The notes under the pieces: generated by a model | Seen by the model: only the letters and a program-made list of their open reading frames with translations | Databases searched by the model: none | Told to the model about the DNA's origin: nothing | Assembly: GCA_903929755.1 (NCBI GenBank) | Contig: CAIYVZ010000014.1 | Span: 124,001 to 188,000, forward strand | Origin: an uncultured Acidobacteriia bacterium | GTDB lineage: Bacteria; Acidobacteriota; Terriglobia; Bryobacterales; Bryobacteraceae | Direction of reading: 5' to 3' | DNA: 64,000 nucleotides | Translations under genes and position numbers: made by a program | In this document: positions 26,401 through 34,144 of the stretch, one piece after another | Layout: every line of letters starts with the position of its first letter | Numbering within the stretch: position 1 is the first letter of the stretch

Positions 26401-27140
26401 CAGTCACCCCCTTCATCCCGATAATTACTGCCGGCGGTGTCGTGCCGATCTACAATTCCAGTCCCACCGTTCAACCTGGAAGTTGGGCTTCAATTTACGG
26501 TGCCAATCTCGCCACCGATACGTTCGTCTGGCAAGGGGACTTCCCCACTTCCCTCGGCGGCGCCAGTGTAACGATTGATGGCAAACCAGCCTACCTCTGG
26601 TCCGTGGCACCGACTCAGATTAATCTGGAAGTCCCCGACGATATCGCGACCGGGGTGGTCAAAGTAGTTGTCACCACGCCAATGGGCATTGCAAATGCCA
26701 CCGTTACCGTTGCATCCGCCAGTCCATCGTTTAGCCTGTTTGAGGGCGGCCGTTACCCTGCGGCCGTGATCACCACGCCCGATGGCTCGGGCGCTTATGG
26801 CCAGGGAACCTACGACTTCCTCGGACCCGCCGGCGCGTTCCCGTTCGCCACCAGACCGGCGCGGGCGGGCGAAATACTTTCTTTCTATGGCGTCGGCTTC
26901 GGCCCCACTAACCCGTTCGTGCCGGCAGGCGCGCCGTTCAGTGGCACGGCACCCTCAATTGTGCCCGCGTCTGTCAGCATCGGAGGAGTCACCGCGAAGG
27001 TGCTTTACTGTGGCTTGGTTGGTGCCGGCCTCTACCAAATCACTGTCGTTGTTCCCAAACTAACCACCGGAGACCAGCCGCTGCTCGCGACGGTGGGAAC
27101 AGTTCACACCCAAAGCGGCGTCTTGATCCCGGTTTTTTAG
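23403..27140 (+). CDS. Large secreted FG-GAP/VCBS, Ig-like and IPT/TIG protein with Solibacter-type C-terminal domain
   Basis: 1245 residues with a signal peptide (1-24). About residues 125-465 hold seven FG-GAP/VCBS-type repeats with Ca-binding loops such as DLNGDGIPDLAIA and DFDGDGNMDLATA. An Ig-like domain (about 470-560) follows, then an IPT/TIG domain (570-655), and a 175-residue block present twice in tandem (657-831 and 832-1006), each with two IPT-like domains. The last 230 residues (SWASIYGANLA ... EILSFYGVGFGPT) match my memory of the TIGR03437 domain abundant in Solibacter. Probably an extracellular adhesin or surface protein; no catalytic residues are seen. ACGGAG precedes the ATG. 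It is a single-gene + strand unit. Confidence 0.9.
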   Translation: MQNSKAGALLVALIAVAAGPLMAGMPQTITFHPPISQIYGAPPFLVLAQATSGLKVNIASLTPHVCRIADGLVTLFSTGICSLTAAQTGNRTYDPAVPVQQTLMVNPAKPSGALAAAPASPFAVGGNVYSVVSSDFNLDGIPDIASANGDSNNVTILLADGHGGFYSAPGSPFSAGSGPLALAAGDLNGDGIPDLAIANSAPAGLTILIGSARGAFAPPFTISLPQSSGPAAIALGDFNGDGYADVALADRVRSEFILLFGNGAGNFTAASGSPFALGRSYTGPTGIVVGDFNNDSFQDLAIVNQVSANIAVLLGTATGTFTPGSMGLLKTGAQPFSITVGDFDGDGNMDLATADNAGNSVTVLLGNGAGGFSSAPGSPISVPSPWSIMAGDINGDGSIDLVAGTASGLTLLLGNGHGTFTTTRGSSGAGSPISVALADFSQDGILDLATANYGAGTVSVLLGGMANTSVAVTSTSPGIVPPDSAIPLTATVSDAGIPLSTPTGVVTFRETSPVSGATVLGVAAQNTGPWTFLASGLIGGTHTFTASYSGDLYSRPSSGGNLTIHEGSRTPTVTNLSPVTWLPGGAAFTLTVNGTVFTQASQVRWNSTPLSTTYVSATQLKATVPAPVISSFSAAGISVVNPGVVLSAPLSYPAVVPTIGSLTPANWVVGGPNFTLTVSGTSFTPNSKVFWNDGALPTTFVSATQLTATVSTTLLPRPGPIQISAVTPFGAASNSMVYLAAPPSVTSLTPASTTATGPDFKLCVMGTGFDPGATVQWNTTALVTTFVSASKVCASVLASQIATVSTLFIGVLNSDGNSSFRIAFPVTPFVPITIGTLAPANWVVGGPNFTLTVNGTSFTPNSKVFWNDGALPTTFVSATQLTATVSTALLPRPGPIQISAVTPLGAASNSMVYLAAPPSVANLTPASTTATGPDFKLCVMGTGFGPGATIQWNTTALATTFVSASKVCGSVLASQIATVSTLLIGVLNSDGNSSFRISFPVTPFIPIITAGGVVPIYNSSPTVQPGSWASIYGANLATDTFVWQGDFPTSLGGASVTIDGKPAYLWSVAPTQINLEVPDDIATGVVKVVVTTPMGIANATVTVASASPSFSLFEGGRYPAAVITTPDGSGAYGQGTYDFLGPAGAFPFATRPARAGEILSFYGVGFGPTNPFVPAGAPFSGTAPSIVPASVSIGGVTAKVLYCGLVGAGLYQITVVVPKLTTGDQPLLATVGTVHTQSGVLIPVF
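25374..26423 (+). repeat. 525-bp tandem duplication inside the FG-GAP/IPT gene
   Basis: Copy 1 is 25374-25898, copy 2 is 25899-26423. The period is exactly 525 bases (175 codons), identity about 95 percent by eye, and both copies start ACCATCGGGA. The differences are scattered, so this is a real and fairly recent duplication rather than an exact assembly repeat. Confidence 0.92.
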
Positions 27141-27197
27141 TGCAGCATCTGCCGCCAGCCACGGGAAGAGGATGGGCACCAGAGAGGGGGAGCAGAG

Positions 27198-27569
27198 CTA
27201 GAGCGAAGACCTTACAGAAACAGGGGAAGTTTTTTGAGAAGTTCGGAGAGAATATTCCAGCCAGGCAAGCACCAGAAATGTTTTGTGGGCCCGATCCGCG
27301 GAGTTACACCATCTTTCCGAGACTGACGGCACAAAGAAATCTTCCAGGAACCGATAGGGATTCACGGGGCCAGGAGCCTGGGCGCTGAGACCTTCCATGC
27401 CTTCCAGGACGCAGGCACCTTCAAACTCGGCCAGACACTCCAGTTCACTACAGGAGAGGCCTCGAAGGAACGTGACCGCAGCCTGCCGGTGCGCGGAGAA
27501 CGCGGTGCGAAGGAGTGCACCAACCAGGGAAGAGCGAGTCGCAGCTGCAACGGCCAAAGGTAGCTCCAT
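27198..27569 (-). CDS. Small hypothetical protein next to receptor fossil
   Basis: 123 residues from an ATG at 27569. It is Ala/Leu-rich at the N-terminus (MELPLAVAAATRSSLVGALL), then has a Cys-containing segment (LRGLSCSELECLAEFEGAC) and an Arg/Ser tail. No family is recognised. The frame is open all the way upstream through the receptor fossil, so it could also be an accidental continuation of that frame. Composition is reasonably protein-like, and I treat it as a possible gene only. Confidence 0.35.
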   Translation of the reverse strand: MELPLAVAAATRSSLVGALLRTAFSAHRQAAVTFLRGLSCSELECLAEFEGACVLEGMEGLSAQAPGPVNPYRFLEDFFVPSVSERWCNSADRAHKTFLVLAWLEYSLRTSQKTSPVSVRSSL

Positions 27570-27994
27570 CGGCGCGCCCTTAAGCCGAGCACACCTCTCG
27601 CCTCTATTATCTGAAATGACAATATGGGAAAGCAAGCACTTCCCGAATTGACTTACCACTTCAGGCCGGGCCGTGACTTGCAACTGGCGGGGCCGGAACC
27701 CAAATCCGCCATACGAACTACCCCGCGAGGAAATCCCCTCGCTCGTTGGCGTCAGTGTCCCCTGGGAGTTCAGGACGTTAAACAGATCCATGGAAAGCTG
27801 CAGACGAACGCTCTCGGTAAGAACCATATGCTTTTGCAGCGAAGCATCCAGGTTTGAAATTAAAGGGCCCCGGCAGGTATTGATTGCGCCCCGGATGGAG
27901 GCCACCATTGTCAAAAGCGACTCGCGAAACCAAGCGGCCAGTGAAGTAGAGGTGCCCTTCACGTTCCCCTGGACAGTGCCGCGCGCGGCGCCGA
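27570..27994. other. Non-genic stretch holding a receptor fossil
   Basis: 425 bases between the small hypothetical gene and the NHL-repeat gene. Apart from the TonB-dependent receptor remnant at about 27654-27935, nothing is recognised. Confidence 0.6.
27654..27935 (-). pseudogene. Fossil of the C-terminus of an Oar-like TonB-dependent receptor
   Basis: About 93 codons without a start read GAINTCRGPLISNLDASLQK, then VLTESVRLQLSMDLFNVLNS and FRPRQLQVTARPEV. This follows step by step the C-terminal pattern of Oar-like carboxypeptidase-regulatory/TonB receptors (RGPG..NLD.SL.K, ..E..RLQ.R.E.FN..N, .PR.iQ.a.RfeF). The rest of the expected 1000-residue receptor is missing, and the next thing upstream is the end of the NHL gene. 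It is therefore a truncated relic, not a gene. Confidence 0.6.
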
Positions 27995-30900
27995 TTACTT
28001 GATGGCGATGGTGGTTGAGGTGGCACCGCTGTCCACACTCGGAATGCTGTTCTGGAAGATGCGAACGGCGATCGACGATCCGGTCTGAGCGTTCGCAGGA
28101 ATCAACAAATTGAGCTGCCAAACGCCGACCAGGCCCGGAGCCAGACCAGAATAGGTGACGTTCTCATCCGGGAGCGCAGTGGTGGCCGCGCCCAGAACCA
28201 CCAGAGGCCGTGTGGGGGCGGGAGTCGCTACCGTGGGGCCCCGGCCGTCAGGGGGCGCATTGGGAACCGGGCCCAGACCCGTGCCGTAAAGCACGATATA
28301 TTGACCTCTCGCCACAGGATTTGTATTCGAGTTCAGCAGGTTATCCGCGGCGTTATAGGCCACAATTTGGCCCCCGCCCGAGGCATTGGTCGTGAACATT
28401 GCGGGCGCGGCGGATGTCAACTGCAACTCCGCGCCGCCTGAAATCTGGCCAGTGGAGGGGTGCACCACCAGGACATCGGCGGTCCCGCCACCAGGCAGAG
28501 AGTTGGAAAGCTGCAGGTTGATCTGCCCGGGAGAGACGAAGAACAGGGGCGCAGCGGTACCGTTCACCAGCACCTGAGTACCCGCCAGCGTGGTGGGCAG
28601 CGGCACGTCGGTGGCAGCAACAGTGGAGGCAGCCAGAACATTGGTGGTCACCGTAGGGAACAGAGCCGCAATGGAGCCGGCCGTAAGAGGCCGTGCGGAA
28701 TAATTGGCGCCGCTCACCAGACTTAATTGCGGCGCGTAATAAACCACTCGCTGCACGCCATCGGCAACGAGCAGGTTGTTAAACGAATCCTGAAAAACGG
28801 AAAGCGGGGAAAGAACGGGGAGCACGGCATCTGCGGCATTATTCTTCAGGGGCAACTGATCAATCACCGGGTAGTGGATAATTTGGTTGCCCTGGGCGTC
28901 GTTAATCCAGAAACCGGAGGCTGCGGCGGAAACGCCCAGCGGCAGGCCCGGCAGCGCAATGCTGATGGGGGGCGTGTCGTAGTTGTTGATATTCGCCGCA
29001 TTATTGAAAATCTGCGCCCGATGGTTGCCGGAATCGATCACAATCAGCCGATCCTGGGGATCCACGGCCACGCCGTGTGGCGAATTGAACCGGGGAGGGT
29101 CTGAACTCCCGGGTGTCGTGGAGAAAAAATTCAGTGAGCCCAGCAATTTCGTGGCAGCCATGCCGCTGGTGAACGGCTTTGGGAAGAAAAGTACGCGGTT
29201 ATGAACGCTGTCCGTGGCGATGAGGAATCCGCCCGTGGGCAGCGCGGCGTTGGCCGCATCGGCGGTAAGAGCCAGGGAAATCGGGGCGCTCATCGTGCGA
29301 TCTGTCGCATCGGTCACAGTGGAGGTAAAGTTAATCTGCCCCAGCACCAGATCGGCGCTCTGCAACGCTTTCTTGCCGGAATCAAAAGGAGAGGGGAAGC
29401 GAAGAATCCGCGAGTTGCCGGTGTCGGCGACGAACAGGTTCCCGGCGGAGTCAACCATCAGCCCGGTGGGGGAGCGAAGTCCCTGGGCATTGGGCTGGGC
29501 CGCCTCGTTCGACGGATAGTTGACGAGGCTGCGGAAAAGGTCCGGCTGGCCAATCACGATATCGGCCTTATCGCCGTTCTTCGCGGTGGTGAAATCCTTG
29601 AAGCCCAAAACGCGGTTGTTCAGAGAGTCGGCCACCCAGAGACGCGGGGGGCTCACGGACTGGTCCAGAATCGCGGTACCAAGAGGGTTCGTCAGCGCAA
29701 TACCCGCAGCGAGCTGAAACTCTTTTCCTTCCAGCAAGTTGGGCGCGTTGTACGGGAAATCCAGTTGCCCAATCACTCGGCTCGCGCTGGCGCTAATGCC
29801 AGTTGCGCTCACACCGAAGACCAGCACACGGTTGTTCTGTGAATCGGCCACAAAGAGTTCTGAGCCTGAAGATGCGACCTGCGAAGGAAAATTAAAGGAA
29901 CCGGCGGAGGAGTCGCCTTGCCCCTGATTGGCCTTTACGTTGGTAAAGTTCGCCTGGCCAACCACGGCTGTGGCGGTTGGAGAAAGCTGCGTGCCCTCGG
30001 GCAGCCAGGTCTCCACCGGTGGAAACACCATGAGGCGATGGTTCGCCGAATCCGCCACCACGATTCCGGCCGAAGTTCCGGTCACGCCAAAGGGAAAGCT
30101 CAGAGAAATAGCCGATTGTTGCCCGGAGGTAGCGACCGCAGGGTCCAGCCCCATGATCCGTAAAGCCACGCCGTTGGTGGCAACGCCGGTCGGGTACACA
30201 AGCACACGTCGCCCGGAATCCACCACCAATAAGTGCCCGGTCGAGTCAAACGAAAGCCCCAGGGGCTGAATCAGATTCGTCTTGCTGGTAACACTGGTTG
30301 CCTGAATTCGGCTGACAAAATCGTTCTGCCCGATCACCAAATCGGCGGCGGGAGCATTCTGGCCCTTCTGCAACAGGGCCAGCGGATATCGCAGCACACG
30401 GTTGTTGCCTGTATCGGAGACCCACAGGTTCCCCGCTGAATCGACCGCGATGCCGGTATTTGTTAACTGGGTTAAGGCCAGAGCAAGCGAGGTAGCCATA
30501 ATTCCACCGGCGTTTGAACTTTTCCCCGACAGCGATGTCTGGCCAATCACCATATCCGGAAACGCCTGGCCCGCGGGCTGAGCAAACGGCTTCGGGTAGC
30601 GAAGAACGCGATTGTTTCCCGTGTCCGCGACGTAAAGATTGCCCTGGCTGTCACAGACCAGGCCAGTGGGCGAGTTCATCCCGGTAGCGCGACCGCTTGC
30701 CCCCTGCGGCAGATTCGCAAACATGTCGATCTGCCCCAACACGATATCGGCGGTGGCTCCGGCCTTCAGCTGCGTTGCATAGCGAAATCCCAGGACACGG
30801 TTATTGCCAACATCGGCGATGTAGATATTGGGCGGCGAAACGGAATTATCCACCGCGATGCCCAGCGGGAAGCTAAGCTCCCGGCCTTCCGTCACGTTGG

Positions 30901-31057
30901 GCCCGTTATTGGTGACCTGAAGAGGGTTGGAAGCCGTCCCAATGTACTGGGGATCCCCCAGCACTTTCACGGGCTTTCTGAACAGGGCCTGCGGCGAGGC
31001 CACGTTCTGGAAAGCAAGCAAGAGCACAAAATAAGCGAAGCTTGGCCGGAAAGTCAA
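27995..31057 (-). CDS. Secreted NHL-repeat beta-propeller protein with Solibacter-type C-terminal domain
   Basis: 1020 residues. Signal peptide 1-24 (FAYFVLLLAFQNVASPQA). From about 30 to 770 there are many NHL repeats of the form GNLYVADTGNNRVLRYP, enough for two or more propellers. The last 240 residues (GSIAALFPTV ... INLQLSNSLPGG ... GQYIVLYGTGLGPV) match the TIGR03437 domain, as in the gene at 23.4 kb. NHL propellers commonly bind proteins or other ligands; here it is probably a surface or secreted structural protein. The best start is a TTG at 31057, since no ATG fits the signal peptide. Confidence 0.9.
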   Translation of the reverse strand: MTFRPSFAYFVLLLAFQNVASPQALFRKPVKVLGDPQYIGTASNPLQVTNNGPNVTEGRELSFPLGIAVDNSVSPPNIYIADVGNNRVLGFRYATQLKAGATADIVLGQIDMFANLPQGASGRATGMNSPTGLVCDSQGNLYVADTGNNRVLRYPKPFAQPAGQAFPDMVIGQTSLSGKSSNAGGIMATSLALALTQLTNTGIAVDSAGNLWVSDTGNNRVLRYPLALLQKGQNAPAADLVIGQNDFVSRIQATSVTSKTNLIQPLGLSFDSTGHLLVVDSGRRVLVYPTGVATNGVALRIMGLDPAVATSGQQSAISLSFPFGVTGTSAGIVVADSANHRLMVFPPVETWLPEGTQLSPTATAVVGQANFTNVKANQGQGDSSAGSFNFPSQVASSGSELFVADSQNNRVLVFGVSATGISASASRVIGQLDFPYNAPNLLEGKEFQLAAGIALTNPLGTAILDQSVSPPRLWVADSLNNRVLGFKDFTTAKNGDKADIVIGQPDLFRSLVNYPSNEAAQPNAQGLRSPTGLMVDSAGNLFVADTGNSRILRFPSPFDSGKKALQSADLVLGQINFTSTVTDATDRTMSAPISLALTADAANAALPTGGFLIATDSVHNRVLFFPKPFTSGMAATKLLGSLNFFSTTPGSSDPPRFNSPHGVAVDPQDRLIVIDSGNHRAQIFNNAANINNYDTPPISIALPGLPLGVSAAASGFWINDAQGNQIIHYPVIDQLPLKNNAADAVLPVLSPLSVFQDSFNNLLVADGVQRVVYYAPQLSLVSGANYSARPLTAGSIAALFPTVTTNVLAASTVAATDVPLPTTLAGTQVLVNGTAAPLFFVSPGQINLQLSNSLPGGGTADVLVVHPSTGQISGGAELQLTSAAPAMFTTNASGGGQIVAYNAADNLLNSNTNPVARGQYIVLYGTGLGPVPNAPPDGRGPTVATPAPTRPLVVLGAATTALPDENVTYSGLAPGLVGVWQLNLLIPANAQTGSSIAVRIFQNSIPSVDSGATSTTIAIK

Positions 31058-31098
31058 TGCAAAACCAGGATATCACGGCAAAGAGGGCACTGTGAACA

Positions 31099-32154
31099 TC
31101 ACTCGCACTTTGGGTTCTCCGGCTCCCGTCCGATATGGACGCGTACGAGCGCGGAGAACAGGGGAGGCGCGGCTGCCAGAGCGGAGAGCGTGGCGTCGCG
31201 CAGCCTCGGTGAGCGGTCCAGCAGCAGCATCAGCGCCCCCATAAACTGGGGTCGCCGGGCCAGTTTCCTGTGGCCGACCTCGTAGAGCTGCGGATTATTC
31301 GCCGCCAGCGCCGTTGCCAGAAGGTCCGCCTGGCGAAAACTCAGAGAAAGGCCCTCGCCTGTGATCGCGTCCACAGAACCGGAGGCGTCACCAATGAGCG
31401 CGATATTGCCGCGGGTCACGCGACGCAGGCGACGCCGCGCCGTCACCGCCCCCCGGTCCGCTGTAGTGGGAGCGGTCGCCAGTCGCGAACTCAGTGCCGG
31501 AAGGTCAGCCAGAACCTCTGGCAAGCGAATTTCAGGCCGGTGAGTCAGAACGGCCAGCCCGATCTCACGCGCTCCAACCGGCGTAACGTACGCCTGCCCG
31601 AACGCGCCCCAATACACTTCCACATTGTTCGACCACGGCTCCAGGGCCAGATGCCGCTGGAAGCCAAACCGCACGGAATCGTATTCGGTAGAACCGAGCC
31701 CCGCCCACTGCCGGACCCTGGACTGGATGCCATCCGCGCCAATGATCCACCGTTCCCGCAAGCTGTCCGGGGTGGATACCGGATGATTCCACTTCAGCCG
31801 GACCCCCAGATCTTCCGCGCGCGCTACAAGAGCTTCATGCAGGTGAGTCCGGCGGACTCCCCTGCCCTGCGAGCAGGGAAAAGGAGCGTAGACGGAAGTG
31901 TGGTGCCCCAGAAATCGAATCCCGCGAAGGGACATTCCGGGGAGTGAACCCAGGTCCAGGCCCAGTTTGCTCAGGGCCGCAGACGCGCCGGGCAGAAAAC
32001 CCTCTCCACAAGTCTTGTCGATGGGAGGCCGCCGGGCATCGTAAACATTCACCGACCACCCCCGCAACCGCAAAGCAATTGCGGCGGCAAGCCCCGAAGG
32101 GCCGCCTCCAACTATTGCGGCATCGGCTGAAGAGCTATCAACTGAAGCTGGCAT
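31099..32154 (-). CDS. FAD-dependent oxidoreductase (geranylgeranyl reductase/PHBH-like)
   Basis: 351 residues. The dinucleotide fold is at 13-40 (AAIVGGGPSGLAAAIALRL), the VRRTHLHEALVARA segment follows, and the second FAD motif IALIGDASGSVDAITGEGLS is near residue 245. This is the pattern of geranylgeranyl reductase-like and p-hydroxybenzoate hydroxylase-like flavoenzymes. It follows the type III polyketide synthase by 28 bases and probably oxidises or hydroxylates its product. A methyltransferase, common in such bacterial operons, is not present. Confidence 0.9.
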   Translation of the reverse strand: MPASVDSSSADAAIVGGGPSGLAAAIALRLRGWSVNVYDARRPPIDKTCGEGFLPGASAALSKLGLDLGSLPGMSLRGIRFLGHHTSVYAPFPCSQGRGVRRTHLHEALVARAEDLGVRLKWNHPVSTPDSLRERWIIGADGIQSRVRQWAGLGSTEYDSVRFGFQRHLALEPWSNNVEVYWGAFGQAYVTPVGAREIGLAVLTHRPEIRLPEVLADLPALSSRLATAPTTADRGAVTARRRLRRVTRGNIALIGDASGSVDAITGEGLSLSFRQADLLATALAANNPQLYEVGHRKLARRPQFMGALMLLLDRSPRLRDATLSALAAAPPLFSALVRVHIGREPENPKCE

Positions 32155-32182
32155 AGACTTTCGGGCCTTACGGGCTGAACAC

Positions 32183-33238
32183 CTACCACCGGAGCAGCAG
32201 GAGTTCGGAGCAGAAGCCGGGGCCCATAGCTCCCAGTATGCTCCACGTCCCCGGCACGGGGCGACGGTTCAGCATGGTTTCTTCCAGCACCATCAGGACG
32301 GACGCCGAGGAGAGGTTGCCCATGCGACGCAGGCAAGCCCAGGAGGCCGCCAAGTCCGTTTCCGTAATCCCGAGAGCCTGCTGCGTGCCCCGCAGGATCT
32401 TAGGGCCACCCGTATGCAGAATCCAGCTCTGGATATCGGCCCGGGTCAGCTGGTTTCGGGAGAGAAGCGCGTCCAGGTCCTTCCCCACGTTGGAGGCGAT
32501 CACTTCAGGCACTGCGGGCGACAGTACAATCCGGAAACCCTTCTCAGAAATCGCCCAGCCCATCACGTCTTCCGTATCGGGATAAAAAGTAGGAGAGGTG
32601 TCGATGATCTGCAGGCCACGTTGCGGGCTTTCCGGGCAGGCGTCGCCGGCAATAATGACCGCCGCCGCGCCATCGCCAAACAGCCCGGTTGAGATCAGAT
32701 TCGCTGGCGAAACATCGTCGCGCTGCAAAGTCAGGCTGCACAGTTCCACGGAGAGCAGGATCACGTACTGGTCGGGGTACGCCTTCACATAATCGGCCGC
32801 CCGCGCCAGGCCTGCGGCACCAGCCACACAGCCCAGCCCAAAAATCGGGGTGCGGCGGATATGTGGTGAAAGCCCCAGCCGGTTCACCAGCAAAGCGTCA
32901 ATGGACGGACTGGAAATACCCGTAACCGAAGTGAAGATAATGGCCCCGGGCCGTTCCGGAGGAATCCCGGCCAAAGCCAGCGCTTTGGTGACCGCCTCAG
33001 CCCCCAGCCGCTGGGCAGTTTCAATCCAGATGTTGTTCGCGTCTCCGAACTTCAGATTGACGTACTGTTCAATGGGCCGCGCAAGGTACCGCCCGTCCAC
33101 GCCCACGTTGTGATGCAGTAATTCCAGCTTGCGGGCGTCTGAAACCAGAGGCCCCCAGTGCAGCAGGAAAGCGTCAATCAACTGCCGTTGCGTGTAGTAA
33201 TGCTCTGGAAAGGCGGAGGCCGCCGAAATGATTCGCAT
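32183..33238 (-). CDS. Type III polyketide synthase (chalcone/stilbene synthase family)
   Basis: 351 residues. The catalytic triad is intact: Cys137 (IFGLGCVAGAAGLAR), His275 (ILHTGGPKIL) and Asn308 (GNLSSAS). The FGDGAAAVI segment of the thiolase fold is also present. It condenses acyl-CoA starters with malonyl-CoA, giving alkylpyrones, alkylresorcinols or related phenolic lipids. It is the first gene of a two-gene unit with the flavoenzyme. The starter cannot be predicted from sequence alone. Confidence 0.93.
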   Translation of the reverse strand: MRIISAASAFPEHYYTQRQLIDAFLLHWGPLVSDARKLELLHHNVGVDGRYLARPIEQYVNLKFGDANNIWIETAQRLGAEAVTKALALAGIPPERPGAIIFTSVTGISSPSIDALLVNRLGLSPHIRRTPIFGLGCVAGAAGLARAADYVKAYPDQYVILLSVELCSLTLQRDDVSPANLISTGLFGDGAAAVIIAGDACPESPQRGLQIIDTSPTFYPDTEDVMGWAISEKGFRIVLSPAVPEVIASNVGKDLDALLSRNQLTRADIQSWILHTGGPKILRGTQQALGITETDLAASWACLRRMGNLSSASVLMVLEETMLNRRPVPGTWSILGAMGPGFCSELLLLRW

Positions 33239-33273
33239 GAGGAGGGGTTGGGCTTCGACAGGGACCGATCCCG

Positions 33274-34098
33274 TTAGCGGAGCTTCGCCAGTTCCTCACG
33301 ATACAGCCGGTTCAGAGGAAATTCGTTCACCAGCCATTCCAGTTTCTGGCGGGCACGTGCAGGGGCGTTGTCGCGAATATCGGCAACAGCGAGTATGAGC
33401 TTGGCGTAAGGGAGCAGGTAGTGGCCTTTTTCAGCGGTCAACCGGAGTTTATCTAACCCGAGCTGTCTATCGGTTTGAGCTCCGCTGAACTTCAGAAGCC
33501 AGCGGACGGGAGCGGCGCGGAGGCTGAGCAGATAGTTTTCCACTCCAACGGAAATGTAGGCGTCGTAGTAGTCGGGGAATTTGGCCAGGAGTTGCTCGGA
33601 AATGATGCGGCTCTGTTTCACCTCGTCAAGCGCCGCCAGGTCTCGGCGCTCCAGCATGGCGAAGTAGTCCGCGCGAAGCCCCAGCCGAATGGTGGCGGCA
33701 AACATCGCGTTGCCGTCGCCAGGCCTCTGTTGCAGCGTTTTTTCAATGAGTTGGCGGCCTTTTTCGAGCGACGAATTGAAGGCTGCTTTCACTTTCGGGT
33801 CGGCTTGTGGCTTGCTCAGATCCACGTATTTCTGGGTTTGGGTGAACAGTTCGGATTGCAGGATGCGCAGGCGATCGAATTCGGAGTAGAGATAGGCTGC
33901 CCCGTCCGCCACCGGGCCCATCGGGTCCTCCGGTTGCTGACGGATATACTCGGCCAGCGTTTTGTGGGCCTCACTAAACTGGAGGTTGTACATTTGCCGA
34001 TACCCTTCCTCCAGAAGAGTTCCGGCGTGAAGACAAGAGGTAAGGCAGAGCGCACCCAGCACTTTGCACACGGTCGATTGACTAAAAATCCTCATCAT
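33274..34098 (-). CDS. Lipoprotein with TPR-like helical repeats
   Basis: 274 residues from the ATG at 34098; ATGs at 34095 and 34107 are alternatives. The N-terminus VLGALCLTSC is a lipobox (LTSC), so it is probably a lipidated envelope protein. The body is helical with TPR character (LLEEGYRQMYNLQFSEAHKTLAEYI, then GRQLIEKTLQQRPGDGNAMFAA). No enzyme motif is seen. It lies 46 bases after the PhoR-like kinase gene and 35 bases before the polyketide synthase. Confidence 0.75.
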   Translation of the reverse strand: MMRIFSQSTVCKVLGALCLTSCLHAGTLLEEGYRQMYNLQFSEAHKTLAEYIRQQPEDPMGPVADGAAYLYSEFDRLRILQSELFTQTQKYVDLSKPQADPKVKAAFNSSLEKGRQLIEKTLQQRPGDGNAMFAATIRLGLRADYFAMLERRDLAALDEVKQSRIISEQLLAKFPDYYDAYISVGVENYLLSLRAAPVRWLLKFSGAQTDRQLGLDKLRLTAEKGHYLLPYAKLILAVADIRDNAPARARQKLEWLVNEFPLNRLYREELAKLR

Positions 34099-34144
34099 CA
34101 CTACCATTATCCTGTTACGGAGCCCGGCGGCGTTTGGTTTCTGA

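Noticed and set aside
25071-26474. A 467-codon - strand open frame
   Set aside because: Antisense of the IPT duplication; its apparent repeats merely mirror the 525-bp repeat.
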